From assembly GCF_012516375.2 (NCBI RefSeq), contig NZ_CP051204.2, positions 8,107,501 through 8,171,500 of the forward strand: DNA of 64,000 nucleotides, in the 5' to 3' direction. This stretch comes from Chitinophaga oryzae (GTDB taxonomy: Bacteria; Bacteroidota; Bacteroidia; Chitinophagales; Chitinophagaceae). This document shows positions 45,740 through 58,036 of the stretch, in pieces (positions within the stretch are counted from its first letter, which is position 1; each line of letters opens with the position of its first letter). The position numbers and the translations under genes were made by a program. The notes under the pieces are model-generated. The model saw nothing but the letters and a program-made list of their open reading frames with translations, was not told where the DNA came from and searched no databases.

Positions 45740-48169
45740 TCAATCGTCGTCCTCTTCCTTCTCCTGCAGCTTCACGAAGGCGCTCCGCCGGGGTGCCGGC
45801 ATCACCGCATTCTCGCCACGGACGGCCTTCCACACCACTTCATTCAGCTCCAGGTCGGGCGCCCGGTCTTCATGGGCAAAATCAAAAGCAGCAGAGCGGC
45901 GGGCGCTCTCATTCCAGGCGGTGTTCCGCTCCCGGATATCCACATTGGCTTCCAGCGCCACAAAAGGCGTCAGATCGGGCGTAGCGGTGAAAAGCTCCCA
46001 CATAGGCGTGGCGGCAGCATCGTACTGGCTCATGGGCGGCAGCCCCAGGATCAGCTCCATGGTACGCAACATCCCGGAAGTGGAGTACATGTTATGGTTC
46101 ACGGTCTTCCGCTTCACATAAGGACTGATCACATAAGCGGTGGAGCGGTGGGCATCGATATGGTCCGGGCCGTTCTGGGCATCGTCTTCCAGGATAAAAA
46201 TGGCGCTTTCTTTCCAGATACGGCTATGGGAGATGTATTCTACCAGTTTACCTACCGCCAGGTCGTTGTCCGCCACGGAAGCATAAGGCGAATAGGCGCC
46301 TTTCCGCATGCCGCTGGTATGGTCGTTGCCCAGCCGGATGGTATTGAAACGGGGGACCGCATCCGCCTCCAGCAGTGAATCGAAGTCATGTTGCCAGATC
46401 TGCTGCCTGTCCACATCCAGGAAACTCATGTCAAACGACGGATACGCCTTGCAATAATGGCCTTCCAGCGTTTTCAGCGTAGCCGACCCTTTACCGGCGA
46501 ATTCACCATAACTGCGGAAGCTTACGCCCGCACGATGGCAATAATCCCAGATAAACCCTTTCTTGGGATAGGCTATCTTACGGCTACCTTCATAATCATA
46601 GGTGCCGCCTCTGCCGCCATAGCTGGTAGGCCAGGTCTTTTCCGTATAGTCGGTAGCGTAAGCTGCCGTGCTCCAGTTATGACCATCAGCGCTTACTTCT
46701 GCATCCACATAAAAATTATCGAGCAGCACATAGTCCCTGACCAGCTTATGCTGATTGGGCGTGATCCGCTCAGGAAAGATACAGAGACTGCTATCACCAT
46801 TGCCTTCCCTGACATCGCCCAGCACCTGGTCATACGTGCGGTTTTCCTTGATAACGTAAAACACATATTTGATAGGTGAAGACTGCCCTGCCTCCTGTGG
46901 GACAGGATTGCCTTTTTCTCCGGGTGCGCGCAACTCCTTGTTCTTTGTATAGGGCGTATTATCGTATACCAGTTTTGACCACTGCCCCAGCACCTTTTCT
47001 CCCGGTTCCCGGAAGACAGACAACGTGCCTTTAAACAGCCCTGCGATATATTGCACCGGGCGGTCCTTACGGGTGTTGGCCAGATGTGAACCGCTGGCGT
47101 CCTTACGACTGATCGGATTAGGTCCTTCCGGGTTAGCCATGGAAGTAAAACCTTTTCCATTGGCCACCAGCACTTTTTTACCGGTCACCCGCACACAGGT
47201 GGGATACCACCCTACCGGGATAAACCCTTCCGCATGGCTCTTGCCCGGGGTGGCCACATCAAACACCGCGAGACAGTTGTTGTCTGCATTCGCTATGTAC
47301 AGTGTTTTATTATCTTCCGACAGCGCAAGACCGTTGGTAGTGGAACCCGTGGGCGCGTCCGGATACAGCGCGGCATGCAGGTTTTCTATCACCTTACCGC
47401 CGGCAGTGGCAATAACAGATACCGAGTTATCGTTGGCATTCGCCACATACAGGTACTTACCATTTTTAGATAAAATAATTTCATTAGGATGACTACCTGT
47501 ATTTATCTCCTGCATGATTTTACCGGCTGCGATATCATACACCGCGATGGCATCTCCTCCCCACAGGGAGATGTACAACGTTTTGTTGTCTTTGGACAGC
47601 AGGCAGGTAAAAGCCTCTGCCCCCAGGGGCACCCGCTGTATAACCTGTTTGGCAGACAAGTCCAGCAGGTAAAGGCTGCTGTCTTCTTTTGTTACTACGT
47701 ATAGTCGGTTCCGTGAATGGTCCAGCGCCATGCCGGCAGGACATATTTTTTCTTTCGGCCATGCCGCCCCGAGGCGGATACTGTCTGTCGCCAACAGCTT
47801 GTTGTTTCGCAGCTGGTATTCCCGCACTACGTTATCGTTGGCGCCGGAAGCGTAAAGCGTCTTTTCATCTTTGCTGAAAGCCAGCCCATACCATGATTTT
47901 GGGATAACCACTTCGTCCAGCAGTGTTTCCTGCCGGGCGTCTATCAGTTGCAGGGTGTGTTTGCTTTGTCCGTTGTTGTTTACCGCCAGGTATTTCCCGG
48001 AGGCGGAGAGTACCATGTTCAGGGGCAAATCGCCCAGCGGCAGGGAATGACCGGCAGGTGTGAGCGCCCATCCGTTGGGCAATAATATCCGCGCGGCCAC
48101 GGTATCTGTTGTTTGTGCTGCGGCCTGTAACCCGGCCAGTAACAGCGCACTGAAAATCATTTTTTTCAT
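45740..48169 (-). CDS. YncE-like beta-propeller fused to a phosphoesterase domain
   Basis: About 809 residues: signal peptide (MKKMIFSALLLAGLQAAAQ), a seven-bladed YVTN/YncE-type propeller (about residues 25-370, with repeats such as KYLYVANANDNSVSVI and KTLYIANADNNCLAVF), then a phosphoesterase/alkaline-phosphatase-superfamily domain (about residues 430-740: VIKENRTYDQVLGD, AEVSADGHNWSTAAY, FILEDDAQNGPDHIDAHR). The metal-binding Asp and His residues of the second domain are visible. Periplasmic or secreted. Start: the ATG at 48167-48169 or 48173-48175; upstream in-frame sequence reads like leader DNA. The substrate is not readable; phosphodiester hydrolysis is the family role. Confidence 0.85.
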   Translation of the reverse strand: MKKMIFSALLLAGLQAAAQTTDTVAARILLPNGWALTPAGHSLPLGDLPLNMVLSASGKYLAVNNNGQSKHTLQLIDARQETLLDEVVIPKSWYGLAFSKDEKTLYASGANDNVVREYQLRNNKLLATDSIRLGAAWPKEKICPAGMALDHSRNRLYVVTKEDSSLYLLDLSAKQVIQRVPLGAEAFTCLLSKDNKTLYISLWGGDAIAVYDIAAGKIMQEINTGSHPNEIILSKNGKYLYVANANDNSVSVIATAGGKVIENLHAALYPDAPTGSTTNGLALSEDNKTLYIANADNNCLAVFDVATPGKSHAEGFIPVGWYPTCVRVTGKKVLVANGKGFTSMANPEGPNPISRKDASGSHLANTRKDRPVQYIAGLFKGTLSVFREPGEKVLGQWSKLVYDNTPYTKNKELRAPGEKGNPVPQEAGQSSPIKYVFYVIKENRTYDQVLGDVREGNGDSSLCIFPERITPNQHKLVRDYVLLDNFYVDAEVSADGHNWSTAAYATDYTEKTWPTSYGGRGGTYDYEGSRKIAYPKKGFIWDYCHRAGVSFRSYGEFAGKGSATLKTLEGHYCKAYPSFDMSFLDVDRQQIWQHDFDSLLEADAVPRFNTIRLGNDHTSGMRKGAYSPYASVADNDLAVGKLVEYISHSRIWKESAIFILEDDAQNGPDHIDAHRSTAYVISPYVKRKTVNHNMYSTSGMLRTMELILGLPPMSQYDAAATPMWELFTATPDLTPFVALEANVDIRERNTAWNESARRSAAFDFAHEDRAPDLELNEVVWKAVRGENAVMPAPRRSAFVKLQEKEEDDD

Positions 48170-48175
48170 ATGCAT

Positions 48176-48506
48176 ATCTGATAATGTGCTGACAATTAAC
48201 CAATAAGCTGATAAAAATAGGACAGACACCCGGCGCGAAACAATAGCCACGCTATTGATAATACTAATATAATATTCGGAGCGGAGATTTTTATTTGCCC
48301 CCGGGACTAACGTCCCGGGCAACGTTGTTGTTCAGATGCTTTAATGATCACGGCTTAATCAGGGGTTATTACTTAGGTAGTTTCAAATCGCCAGGGCGGA
48401 TATAAAAAAGGGCCGGCCCTAAAAGCCAGCCCATATAGCAAGTCAATGATTATCTTTTTTTATCTCCGCACATCAGGCGAATCAGTAAAAATCATGGCCA
48501 TCACCG
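48176..48506. other. Intergenic region with inverted repeat and terminator
   Basis: A 330-bp gap between the YncE-fusion start and the mutase stop. It holds the inverted repeat CCCGGGAC-TAAC-GTCCCGGG (48300-48319), about 125 bp before the YncE-fusion start, and the mutase terminator (48410-48432). I see no gene. The repeat lacks a following T-run on either strand, so it may be an operator or leader hairpin. Confidence 0.45.
48410..48432 (-). terminator. Terminator of the acyl-CoA mutase gene
   Basis: Arms GGGCCGGC and GCCAGCCC (one G-T pair) followed on the minus strand by T6-ATAT, 75 bp after the mutase stop. Confidence 0.8.
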
Positions 48507-51500
48507 TTACATGTTGCGGCGATACTGGCCACCCACTTCATACAAGGCGTGCGTGATTTCGCCAAGGGAGCAGTGTTTCACCGTTTCCATCAGTTCAGCG
48601 AAAAGGTTGCCGTTGTTGACGGCCACCTGCTGCAGCTGTTTCAGTGCAGCGGCGCTTTTATGCTGATGGCGGTGATGGAAGGCCTCCAGCGTTTTAATCT
48701 GGAAGTCTTTCTCTTCTGTGGTGGAGCGGATCACTTCTGCAGGGATGATGGTAGGAGAACCATTTTTGTTCAGGAAGGTGTTCACTCCTACGATCGGGTA
48801 TTCGCCGGTATGTTTCAGCGATTCGTAGTAAAGGCTTTCTTCCTGGATTTTATTCCGCTGGTACATCCTTTCCATTGCGCCGAGTACGCCACCGCGTTCG
48901 GTGATACGTTCAAATTCAGCCAGCACGGCTTCTTCCACGAGGTCGGTCAGTTCTTCGATGAAGAAAGAGCCCTGTACCGGGTTTTCGTTTTTGGCGGTAC
49001 CCAGTTCGCGGTTGATGATGAGCTGTATGGCCATGGCCCTTCTCACGCTTTCTTCTGTGGGCGTGGTGATGGCTTCATCGTAGGCGTTGGTATGGAGGGA
49101 GTTGCAATTGTCATAGATGGCATACAACGCCTGCAGCGTGGTGCGGATATCGTTGAAGTCGATCTCCTGCGCGTGGAGGCTTCTGCCGGAAGTCTGGATA
49201 TGGTATTTCAGCTTCTGGGAGCGGTCGTTGCCTTTGTACTTGTATTTGATGGCCTTGGCCCAGATACGGCGTGCCACGCGGCCTATTACCGCATATTCGG
49301 GGTCCATGCCGTTACTGAAGAAGAAGGACAGGTTAGGCGCAAAGTCATCGATATGCATGCCGCGGCTCAGGTAGTATTCCACATAGGTGAAGCCGTTGGC
49401 CAGTGTGAAGGCCAGCTGCGTGATGGGATTAGCACCGGCTTCGGCGATGTGGTAACCTGAAATGCTGACCGAATAGAAGTTGCGGACTTTCTGTGTAATG
49501 AAATATTGCTGCACGTCGCCCATGAGCTTCAGGGCGAATTCGGTAGAGAAGATACAGGTATTTTGCGCCTGGTCTTCTTTCAGGATGTCGGCCTGCACGG
49601 TACCGCGTACGGTGCTGAGGGCGTGGGTGCGGATTTTTTCATACACTTCGCGGGGCAGCACTTCTTCACCTGAGATGCCGAGGAGGTTGAGGCCGAGGCC
49701 GTCGTTACCCGCCGGCAGGTCGCCGTTGTAGTGCGGCAGCGGATGGTCTTTGAATTTCTCACGGATCGTGGCCTGCACCTGTTCTGTCAGCCCGTTTTCG
49801 CGGATGTATTTTTCGCACTGCTGATCGATGGCAGCATTCATGAAGAAAGCCAGCAGGATCGGCGCCGGGCCATTGATGGTCATGGACACCGATGTTTTCG
49901 GATCGCAGAGATCGAAGCCGCTGTACAGCTTTTTGGCGTCATCTACCGTGGCGATGCTGACGCCGGAGTTACCGATTTTCCCGTAGATGTCGGGACGCAC
50001 AGCCGGGTCTTCCCCGTAGAGCGTCACGCTGTCGAACGCGGTAGACAGGCGCTTTGCCGGCTGATCGAGCGATACGTAGTGGAACCGTTTATTGGTTCTT
50101 TCCGGGCCGCCTTCACCGGCAAACATACGGGTAGGATCTTCCCCTTCGCGTTTGAGCGGGAACACGCCGGCAGCATAAGGGAACTCTCCCGGCAGGTTTT
50201 CGGTGAGCTGCCACCGCAGGATGTCGCCCCAGTCGTTGTACTTAGGCAGACTAACCTTCGGAATACGGCTATGGCTGAGGCTTTCGGTGAACAAGGGTAA
50301 TTTGATCACTTTGTCCCTTACCTGGAATTCGTAGTTATCGGCAGCATATTTTTTCAGCAATGCCGGCCATTCGTCTACCAGCTTTTTGCATTCCGGGTGC
50401 AGCGCTTCCGTGAGTTTGGCCTGAATATCGGCCAGCATTGGCGCTTTGGAAGCATCAATGCCGATAACGCCTGCTATCTGGTAGAGCTGTGTGGCGATCT
50501 TACATTGCTCGTCCACCCATTTGCTGTAGTCGGCGATGGCTTCGCCGATCTCCGCCAGGTAACGCACCCTTGCCGGGGGAATGATCTGGGATTTGGTGGT
50601 GGTGGACTTCAGGCTTTCGTGGGCCATCGGGCCGAAGGGGGCGCCGGTTTTCTCCACTACTTTTTCCATCACTTTTTCAAAGAGGAGGTTGATGCCTGCG
50701 TCGTTGAACTGGGAGGCGATGGAGCCTACTACCGGCAGCTCTTCATCTTTCGCCGTCCACAGGGTATGGTTGCGTTTATATTGTTTGCGCACATCGTGCA
50801 GGGCGTCGAGGGCGCCGGCTTTATCGAACTTGTTGATGGCGATCACATCGGCGTAGTCCAGCATGTTGATTTTCTCCAGCTGGGAGGCAGCGCCGTATTC
50901 AGGTGTCATCACATAGAGGGACACGTCGCAGTAATCAGTGATGGCGGTATCGCTCTGGCCGATACCGGATGTTTCGAGGATGATGAAATCGAAGCCTGCC
51001 AGTTTGCAGATATCGATCGCTTCCTGGATATGTTCGCTGATGGCTTTATCGCTTTCGCGGGTAGCGAGGGAGCGCATGTAAGCCCTGGGGTGGTGGATGG
51101 CGTTCATCCGGATACGGTCTCCCAGCAGGGCGCCGCCCGTCTTTTTCTTGGAGGGGTCTACCGAGATAACGGCCACTGTTTTATCGGAAAAATGCGTGAG
51201 GTAGCGGCGTACCAGTTCGTCCGTCACGCTGCTTTTCCCCGCGCCGCCGGTGCCGGTAATACCCAGTACCGGCGAGGTGCCGTCCGGTGTGCTGGTGATA
51301 TGGGCGCCAGCGTCTGCGTCTACTGTCACTGCTTTGCGTGTTTTAACGCCGCTCAGCAGCGCTACCGGCATGTCGTTTTCCGCGAGGCTGATCGCGCGGG
51401 CGATGATTTTCGGGTTTTTACTCTTCTTCAGCTGCGGGATGTCTTCCACACTGCCACCGCTGCTCAGCGGGGTGACAGCCGTATCGCACTGGCGGATGAG

Positions 51501-51902
51501 GTCTTCGATCATGCCTTCAAGGCCCATCTGGCGGCCATCGTCCGGAGAATAGAGCCGGGCTATGCCGTAGGCGTGCAGTTCCTCGATTTCCGCAGGGAGG
51601 ATGGTACCGCCACCGCCGCCGAAGATCTTAATATGCCCGCAGCCTTTCTCCTGCAGCAGGTCATACATGTATTTAAAAAATTCCACGTGCCCGCCCTGGT
51701 AGGAGGTAACGGCTATTCCCTGTGCATCTTCCTGGACCGCACAGTCTACTATCTCTGCAGCGGAACGGTTATGTCCCAGGTGGATCACTTCGGCGCCTTT
51801 GGCCTGCATGATACGCCGCATGATATTGATAGCGGCGTCATGCCCGTCGAACAGTGCTGCTGCGGTTACGATACGGACCTTATGTTGTGGTGTATATGAC
51901 AT
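48507..51902 (-). CDS. icmF: Fused isobutyryl-CoA/methylmalonyl-CoA mutase (IcmF type)
   Basis: About 1131 residues with three domains in the IcmF order: a cobalamin-binding domain ([12 protein letters not shown], cobalt-ligand His21, and GGGGG near 95-99), a MeaB-like GTPase chaperone (P-loop GTGGAGKSS at 217-225, [28 protein letters not shown]), and a TIM-barrel mutase domain from about residue 560 ([36 protein letters not shown]). The enzyme rearranges branched acyl-CoA thioesters using adenosylcobalamin. The ATG at 51900-51902 ([12 protein letters not shown]) matches the family start; the frame is open 120 bp further but that part has leader character. I saw no B12-riboswitch core upstream. 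Confidence 0.92.
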   Translation of the reverse strand: MSYTPQHKVRIVTAAALFDGHDAAINIMRRIMQAKGAEVIHLGHNRSAAEIVDCAVQEDAQGIAVTSYQGGHVEFFKYMYDLLQEKGCGHIKIFGGGGGTILPAEIEELHAYGIARLYSPDDGRQMGLEGMIEDLIRQCDTAVTPLSSGGSVEDIPQLKKSKNPKIIARAISLAENDMPVALLSGVKTRKAVTVDADAGAHITSTPDGTSPVLGITGTGGAGKSSVTDELVRRYLTHFSDKTVAVISVDPSKKKTGGALLGDRIRMNAIHHPRAYMRSLATRESDKAISEHIQEAIDICKLAGFDFIILETSGIGQSDTAITDYCDVSLYVMTPEYGAASQLEKINMLDYADVIAINKFDKAGALDALHDVRKQYKRNHTLWTAKDEELPVVGSIASQFNDAGINLLFEKVMEKVVEKTGAPFGPMAHESLKSTTTKSQIIPPARVRYLAEIGEAIADYSKWVDEQCKIATQLYQIAGVIGIDASKAPMLADIQAKLTEALHPECKKLVDEWPALLKKYAADNYEFQVRDKVIKLPLFTESLSHSRIPKVSLPKYNDWGDILRWQLTENLPGEFPYAAGVFPLKREGEDPTRMFAGEGGPERTNKRFHYVSLDQPAKRLSTAFDSVTLYGEDPAVRPDIYGKIGNSGVSIATVDDAKKLYSGFDLCDPKTSVSMTINGPAPILLAFFMNAAIDQQCEKYIRENGLTEQVQATIREKFKDHPLPHYNGDLPAGNDGLGLNLLGISGEEVLPREVYEKIRTHALSTVRGTVQADILKEDQAQNTCIFSTEFALKLMGDVQQYFITQKVRNFYSVSISGYHIAEAGANPITQLAFTLANGFTYVEYYLSRGMHIDDFAPNLSFFFSNGMDPEYAVIGRVARRIWAKAIKYKYKGNDRSQKLKYHIQTSGRSLHAQEIDFNDIRTTLQALYAIYDNCNSLHTNAYDEAITTPTEESVRRAMAIQLIINRELGTAKNENPVQGSFFIEELTDLVEEAVLAEFERITERGGVLGAMERMYQRNKIQEESLYYESLKHTGEYPIVGVNTFLNKNGSPTIIPAEVIRSTTEEKDFQIKTLEAFHHRHQHKSAAALKQLQQVAVNNGNLFAELMETVKHCSLGEITHALYEVGGQYRRNM

Positions 51903-52679
51903 ATGAGATTCTTTTTTTTCACGCAAAGCAAACAAGAGAACGGGGAGCGCAAAGAACACAACACAATAAAATCTTATACAACAATCTTTGTGTCTTTGCT
52001 TTCTTACCTGCTTTGCGAGCAATGCAAGTTACGGAAAAACTGCCTGAAATACAGGACTAACAGGGGTTTAGAAGAGATCAAACGGAAAAAGAATCCTGTT
52101 GCAAATTATTTAAGCATAGCCGGGAAGGGTTAGTTTTTCCCTAAAAACAACTTTCCCCTGTACAAATGACTGCACAAGGGAAAGCGTGGAAAATAAGACA
52201 CTCACAAAAGTGCTTAGCGGCCTTCTTGTTTCATAACGTGGAACTATAAAATCAAACTATTGATAAATACTTTATTGATTTCTTTCTGGCATACTTGATA
52301 AATGGAAAATTTCTAAACCCCGACTCAATGGCAAAACGTGCAAATACGATCTAAATTCTGGTTTTCATCACACCCCTGCCAATAGCCGTTGCGCAGGGTG
52401 TGTATATTTTACACAATCTTACTTAAATTTTTGTTAAAAACAAACTTTTTTTCCCTTTTTACGGAAAATAAGTTCAAATGTCCGCGCCACCGGGCATAGC
52501 ACGTCTAATCCTTCATGGCAAAGGATTTCATCAACATCTATATTAACAGGAATTTAAGCGGAGAGAGCCCTGAGGGCTAAAAAAGTATTATTTGATTATG
52601 GGGGTATTTCGTTACTGTGTTTTGGAGTATAAATCCCGTAAAAGCCTGCTAAATAACCAAATACCAAAAGAGCCCAATA
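51903..52679. other. Long non-coding region with a minus-strand terminator
   Basis: About 780 bp with no convincing ORF. It contains a terminator-like hairpin (52153-52186; arms around CTTTCCC and GGGAAAG, followed on the minus strand by TTGTTTTTAG). It also contains a strong hairpin with CACACCC/GGGTGTG arms (52370-52402). A terminator here with no gene before it suggests a small RNA transcribed on the minus strand from about 52350, or an attenuator in the mutase leader. No cobalamin-riboswitch consensus recognised. Confidence 0.4.
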
Positions 52680-53399
52680 TCAAAATCCGATGCCGAGGTA
52701 TCGTTTTTTACGCTGGTCGTATTTATCGAAGTTAAACTTGTAGAGCTTGGCCGGGCGGTGTGGCACGTCTTCTTCCTCTTCATTGAGGTCCATCAGCAGG
52801 TCCATGGAAAGGAATTTCTTTCTGAAATTACGGCGGTCCAGTTCCACGTCCAGGATAGCCTCGTAGAGGTTCTGCAGTTCGCGCAGGGAGAACTTTTTAG
52901 GAAGCAGGTTAAAACCGATGGGCTGTACCATCACCTGCTGCTTCAGTCGTTCATGACAGGTATCCAGTATCTGCTTATGGTCGAAAGCCATGTTCTGCAG
53001 GTCTTTGACAGAGTGCCAGTGCAGGTCGTTATTGTGTTTTTTCAGTTCCACATGTTCGATGTTCACCAGCGAATAATAGGCTACGGTGATCACACGGCCG
53101 GCAGGATGGCGGTTGATCGCTCCGAACGTCTGCACCTGCTCCATATACAGATCATCCAGCCCGGTACGCGCCTTCAATACCCGGTAGGCCGCTTCGTCCA
53201 GCTCTTCGTCCGGCCGCACGATGTCTCCCAGCAGCGACCATTTTCCTTTGTATTCTTTCAGGTCGGACTCAATCAGCAGTACTTTCAGTTCATTCCCATT
53301 AAATCCGAAAATGACACAATCTACCGATATGGCAACTTTGAAATAACTCTTAATCTCAACAAGGTGAGTATTGATGTTTTTGGTGTACATGGACATCAT
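52680..53399 (-). CDS. NrtR-like regulator: degenerate Nudix domain plus winged helix
   Basis: A 239-residue protein. Residues 20-150 form a Nudix fold, but the Nudix box (about 58-80) reads GDIVRPDEELDEAAYRVLKA then RTG: the catalytic REUXEE glutamates are replaced by Val, Ala and Arg, so hydrolysis is unlikely. Residues 160-225 look like a winged helix (FSLRELQNLYEAILDVELDR and NFRKKFL). This is the build of NrtR-type repressors that sense ADP-ribose-like or sugar ligands. It is divergent from ligA, whose enzyme consumes NAD, which would fit NAD-linked control; sugar-sensing relatives exist too. Start could be either of the first two ATGs. Confidence 0.88.
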   Translation of the reverse strand: MMSMYTKNINTHLVEIKSYFKVAISVDCVIFGFNGNELKVLLIESDLKEYKGKWSLLGDIVRPDEELDEAAYRVLKARTGLDDLYMEQVQTFGAINRHPAGRVITVAYYSLVNIEHVELKKHNNDLHWHSVKDLQNMAFDHKQILDTCHERLKQQVMVQPIGFNLLPKKFSLRELQNLYEAILDVELDRRNFRKKFLSMDLLMDLNEEEEDVPHRPAKLYKFNFDKYDQRKKRYLGIGF

Positions 53400-53512
53400 A
53401 AAAAATACGTGGAATTACAGTTATCGTCTTAAACCTCGCGGTAAGGTATTCATAATCCAAATGAAAGAAAAAAAAGGGACATTAAAAGCAAAAAAGGCCG
53501 GATTTTTTTGCT

Positions 53513-55673
<2,161 letters not shown>

Positions 55674-55676
55674 ATT

Positions 55677-56117
55677 ATGATTGACGATACTTATTATATG
55701 AAGCAGGCGCTGAAAGAGGCGCACAAAGCTTTTGAAGACGGAGAAGTGCCCATCGGCGCCGTGGTGGTGCTGAACAACCAGGTAATCGGCCGTGGTCACA
55801 ACCAGGTGGAGCGGCTGAACGACTGCACCGCCCATGCGGAAATGATCGCGCTCACCGCGGCGTTTAACACGCTGGGCAGCAAATACCTGATGGAGGCCAC
55901 GCTGTATGTTACCGTAGAGCCGTGCCTGATGTGCGCCGGCGCTTTGTACTGGAGCAAAATAGGCCGCATCGTTTACGCCGCGGCAGACGATAAAAACAGC
56001 TACCGGCGGGCCACCGGCGAACGGTCGCCCTTCCATCCGAAAACAAAGCTGGAAGCAGGTCCCTGTGAAGAAGAAAGCCTGCAACTCATGAAAACCTTTT
56101 TCGAGCAAAGACGCTAA
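55677..56117 (+). CDS. tadA: Nucleoside deaminase, probable tRNA adenosine(34) deaminase
   Basis: A 146-residue zinc deaminase. HAE at 53-55 and PCLMC at 82-86 form the zinc site with the catalytic Glu. VPIGAVVVLNNQVIGRGHN is the family N-terminus and GRIVYAAADDKNSY the last strand. Length and sequence fit TadA, which makes inosine at the wobble base of tRNA-Arg(ACG); guanine or cytosine deaminases are less likely. It begins 3 bp after ligA and is surely co-transcribed. Confidence 0.88.
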   Translation: MIDDTYYMKQALKEAHKAFEDGEVPIGAVVVLNNQVIGRGHNQVERLNDCTAHAEMIALTAAFNTLGSKYLMEATLYVTVEPCLMCAGALYWSKIGRIVYAAADDKNSYRRATGERSPFHPKTKLEAGPCEEESLQLMKTFFEQRR

Positions 56118-56144
56118 CCATATTATTTTATTGAAAAACTTACT

Positions 56145-56816
56145 ATGCAACGAAAAAACATAGTTATTGTCGGCACATCGGGCCATGGATTTGTAGTAAT
56201 GGAGATCCTGCAATTGATGCAGGAATACAATATCGTGGGTTTTATTGACAGTTTTAAACCTAAAAACACTCCATGTATAGACCATCTTACCGTGCTTGGT
56301 CACGAAAACGATATACCCACGCTAACAGCGACATATGACATCTATGGTGGCATTGTTGCCATCGGAGACAACACTGACCGGGCTAATATGGTGTCAAGAA
56401 TAAAAGCAGTGGCCCCGGGGTTTAAATTTGTCAATGCCTGCCACCCTTCCAGTGTAGTATCCCCCCGGGCGATTATCGGAGAAGGCAATGTCCTATGCGC
56501 TAATGTTGTCATTAACACGAATACAACGATTGGCAACTTCTGCATCGTCAATACAGCCTCCAGTATAGACCATGATAACCAGATAATGGATTTTACCAGC
56601 ATTGCGCCAGGTGTGACAACAGGCGGCAATGTAAATATTGGGGCAAATACAGCGATCGGTATAGGCGCTGTTATTAAACACAGAATTAATATAGGCGAAC
56701 AATGTGTAGTGGGAGCCGGGGCTGTTGTACTCAGTGATGTCAGTCCCCGAAGTGTGTGGTATGGCACACCTGCCAGAAAAATAAGAGACAGGCAACCGGG
56801 AGACAAATACCTTTAA
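56145..56816 (+). CDS. NeuD/PglD-family sugar acetyltransferase
   Basis: A 223-residue left-handed beta-helix enzyme. The N-terminal Rossmann-like PglD_N part (IVIVGTSGHGFVVMEILQLM) is followed by hexapeptide repeats (for example VSPRAIIGEGNVLCANVVIN) and an acetyl-CoA end IPGVTTGGNV-like. Family members N-acetylate UDP-4-amino sugars (PglD) or O-acetylate sialic acids (NeuD). It is AT-rich compared with ligA and tadA just upstream, and lies about 28 kb from the pse block. Acetylation of the Pse-like acid or of its 4-amino precursor, standing in for the missing PseH, is possible. Confidence 0.82.
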   Translation: MQRKNIVIVGTSGHGFVVMEILQLMQEYNIVGFIDSFKPKNTPCIDHLTVLGHENDIPTLTATYDIYGGIVAIGDNTDRANMVSRIKAVAPGFKFVNACHPSSVVSPRAIIGEGNVLCANVVINTNTTIGNFCIVNTASSIDHDNQIMDFTSIAPGVTTGGNVNIGANTAIGIGAVIKHRINIGEQCVVGAGAVVLSDVSPRSVWYGTPARKIRDRQPGDKYL

Positions 56817-56820
56817 AGCA

Positions 56821-56916
56821 ATTATGAATTACGAATTGAGGGCTTCCTGATGGAAAGGTTATTTAGTAACCGCTCTATCATGAAGCCCTCAATTCGTAAT
56901 TCGTAATTCGTAATTA
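56821..56916. repeat. Long inverted repeat between convergent genes
   Basis: A near-perfect stem of about 21 bp: AATTACGAATTGAGGGCTTC pairs with GAAGCCCTCAATTCGTAATT. A small inner hairpin (GGTTA/TAACC) lies in the loop. The right side carries a tandem AATTCGT repeat. It lies between genes that run towards each other and probably ends both transcripts. Confidence 0.7.
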
Positions 56917-57840
56917 TTTCTGGTTCTGCATCAGCTTATTCATCGCCATCATCTGTTTCATGGTCTGGTCCATGCCTTCGGAAGAACCATCGAGGAAGAT
57001 AACGTTGCCTTTCGAGTTCTCTGCAAAGTTTTTGATCGCTTCCGTCCACATGGAGAAAAGGATCACGGAGGTATCGAGATTGGCCTGCTGCATCTCTTTG
57101 GCGGCAGTGGTCATACCTTTGGCCACTTCCTCGCGGAACAGGGCCACGCCCATACCGCGCAGCTGTGCTGCCTGGCGTTCTGCTTCCGCAGCAATTTTAA
57201 TGGCGTTACCATCGGCCTCGGCAGCTTTTGTTTTGGTGATCAGCAGCGCCTGGCCTTCGTTCTCAGCAGCAGCTTTCAGGTTGTTGGATGCCACTACCTG
57301 CGCCATCGACTTCATGATCACTTCATCAAAAGTAATGTCGTTCATCTGCAGGTCCAGCAGGTGAAAGCCCCACTCTTCCAGCGTTTTGTCGATCTGCTCT
57401 TTTACGTGCTCGGTAATGTCTTTACGAAGGCCCAGCACTTCCGCCTGTCTTTTAGTGGCCACAAAACCACGGATGGAACCTTCGATGGTACGTACCAGCG
57501 CCTGCATGAAACTTCTCTCGTCCATGAACTTAAACGCTACGTTTTTCAGGGTTTCTTCTTCCTGGTTCCACACGGAGTACAGCAGCATTGCTTTAAAATA
57601 AACGTTGGCCTGGTCTACAGTAATGGCCTGAAACTCCAGCTCGACAGATCTGTTCTGAATAGAAATTTTCTTGAATACTTTTTCAATCAGGGGTATTTTC
57701 CAGTTCAGTCCGGGGAACAACATCCGGTTATACTTGCCGAAGATAGTAGTAACCGCTACATTCCCCTGCTGCACAGTTACAAAAGAGGATAAGATCACTA
57801 TCAGCGCCAGCACTCCCAGGATCATCAGAAATACATTCAT
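56914..57840 (-). CDS. SPFH-domain (band 7) protein
   Basis: A 308-residue protein with one N-terminal membrane helix (VFLMILGVLALIVILSSFV), then the SPFH/stomatin domain (TVQQGNVAVTTIFGKYNRML, FPGLNWKIP), and a long Ala/Glu-rich coiled coil (AAENEGQALLITKTKAAEAD) that ends in Met- and Gln-rich sequence. The general layout is QmcA/stomatin-like; such proteins form membrane microdomain rings. No NfeD-type partner is adjacent. The last bases overlap the inverted repeat at 56821-56916. Confidence 0.9.
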   Translation of the reverse strand: MNVFLMILGVLALIVILSSFVTVQQGNVAVTTIFGKYNRMLFPGLNWKIPLIEKVFKKISIQNRSVELEFQAITVDQANVYFKAMLLYSVWNQEEETLKNVAFKFMDERSFMQALVRTIEGSIRGFVATKRQAEVLGLRKDITEHVKEQIDKTLEEWGFHLLDLQMNDITFDEVIMKSMAQVVASNNLKAAAENEGQALLITKTKAAEADGNAIKIAAEAERQAAQLRGMGVALFREEVAKGMTTAAKEMQQANLDTSVILFSMWTEAIKNFAENSKGNVIFLDGSSEGMDQTMKQMMAMNKLMQNQK

Positions 57841-57946
57841 AATGCGTGTTTTTGGTTTAGGGTCGGGTTTAAGGCCCTAAATATAATCAAATAAAACGCA
57901 ATGTACAGGATGGACAAAGGAATACCGGCAAGCTGAAAGCAGGTTA

Positions 57947-57959
57947 CATTTTGAGGGTG
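57947..57959. promoter_or_regulatory. Repeated 13-mer, copy 1
   Basis: CATTTTGAGGGTG, also present at 58475-58487. This copy lies 107 bp before the SPFH gene start. Confidence 0.3.
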
Positions 57960-58036
57960 TTTGTATGAAGACAAACAATGGATGAAAAACTGAGCTTAAA
58001 AAGACAATGAATGAATATTATAAAAAGCTGAGTTAA

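Noticed and set aside
50397..51899. Plus-strand open frame of 500 codons opposite the acyl-CoA mutase gene
   Set aside because: Antisense shadow of icmF; composition rich in His, Phe and Val with no recognisable motif.
51903..52400. Cobalamin riboswitch upstream of the B12-dependent mutase
   Set aside because: I looked for the conserved B12-box core and did not find it on the minus strand.
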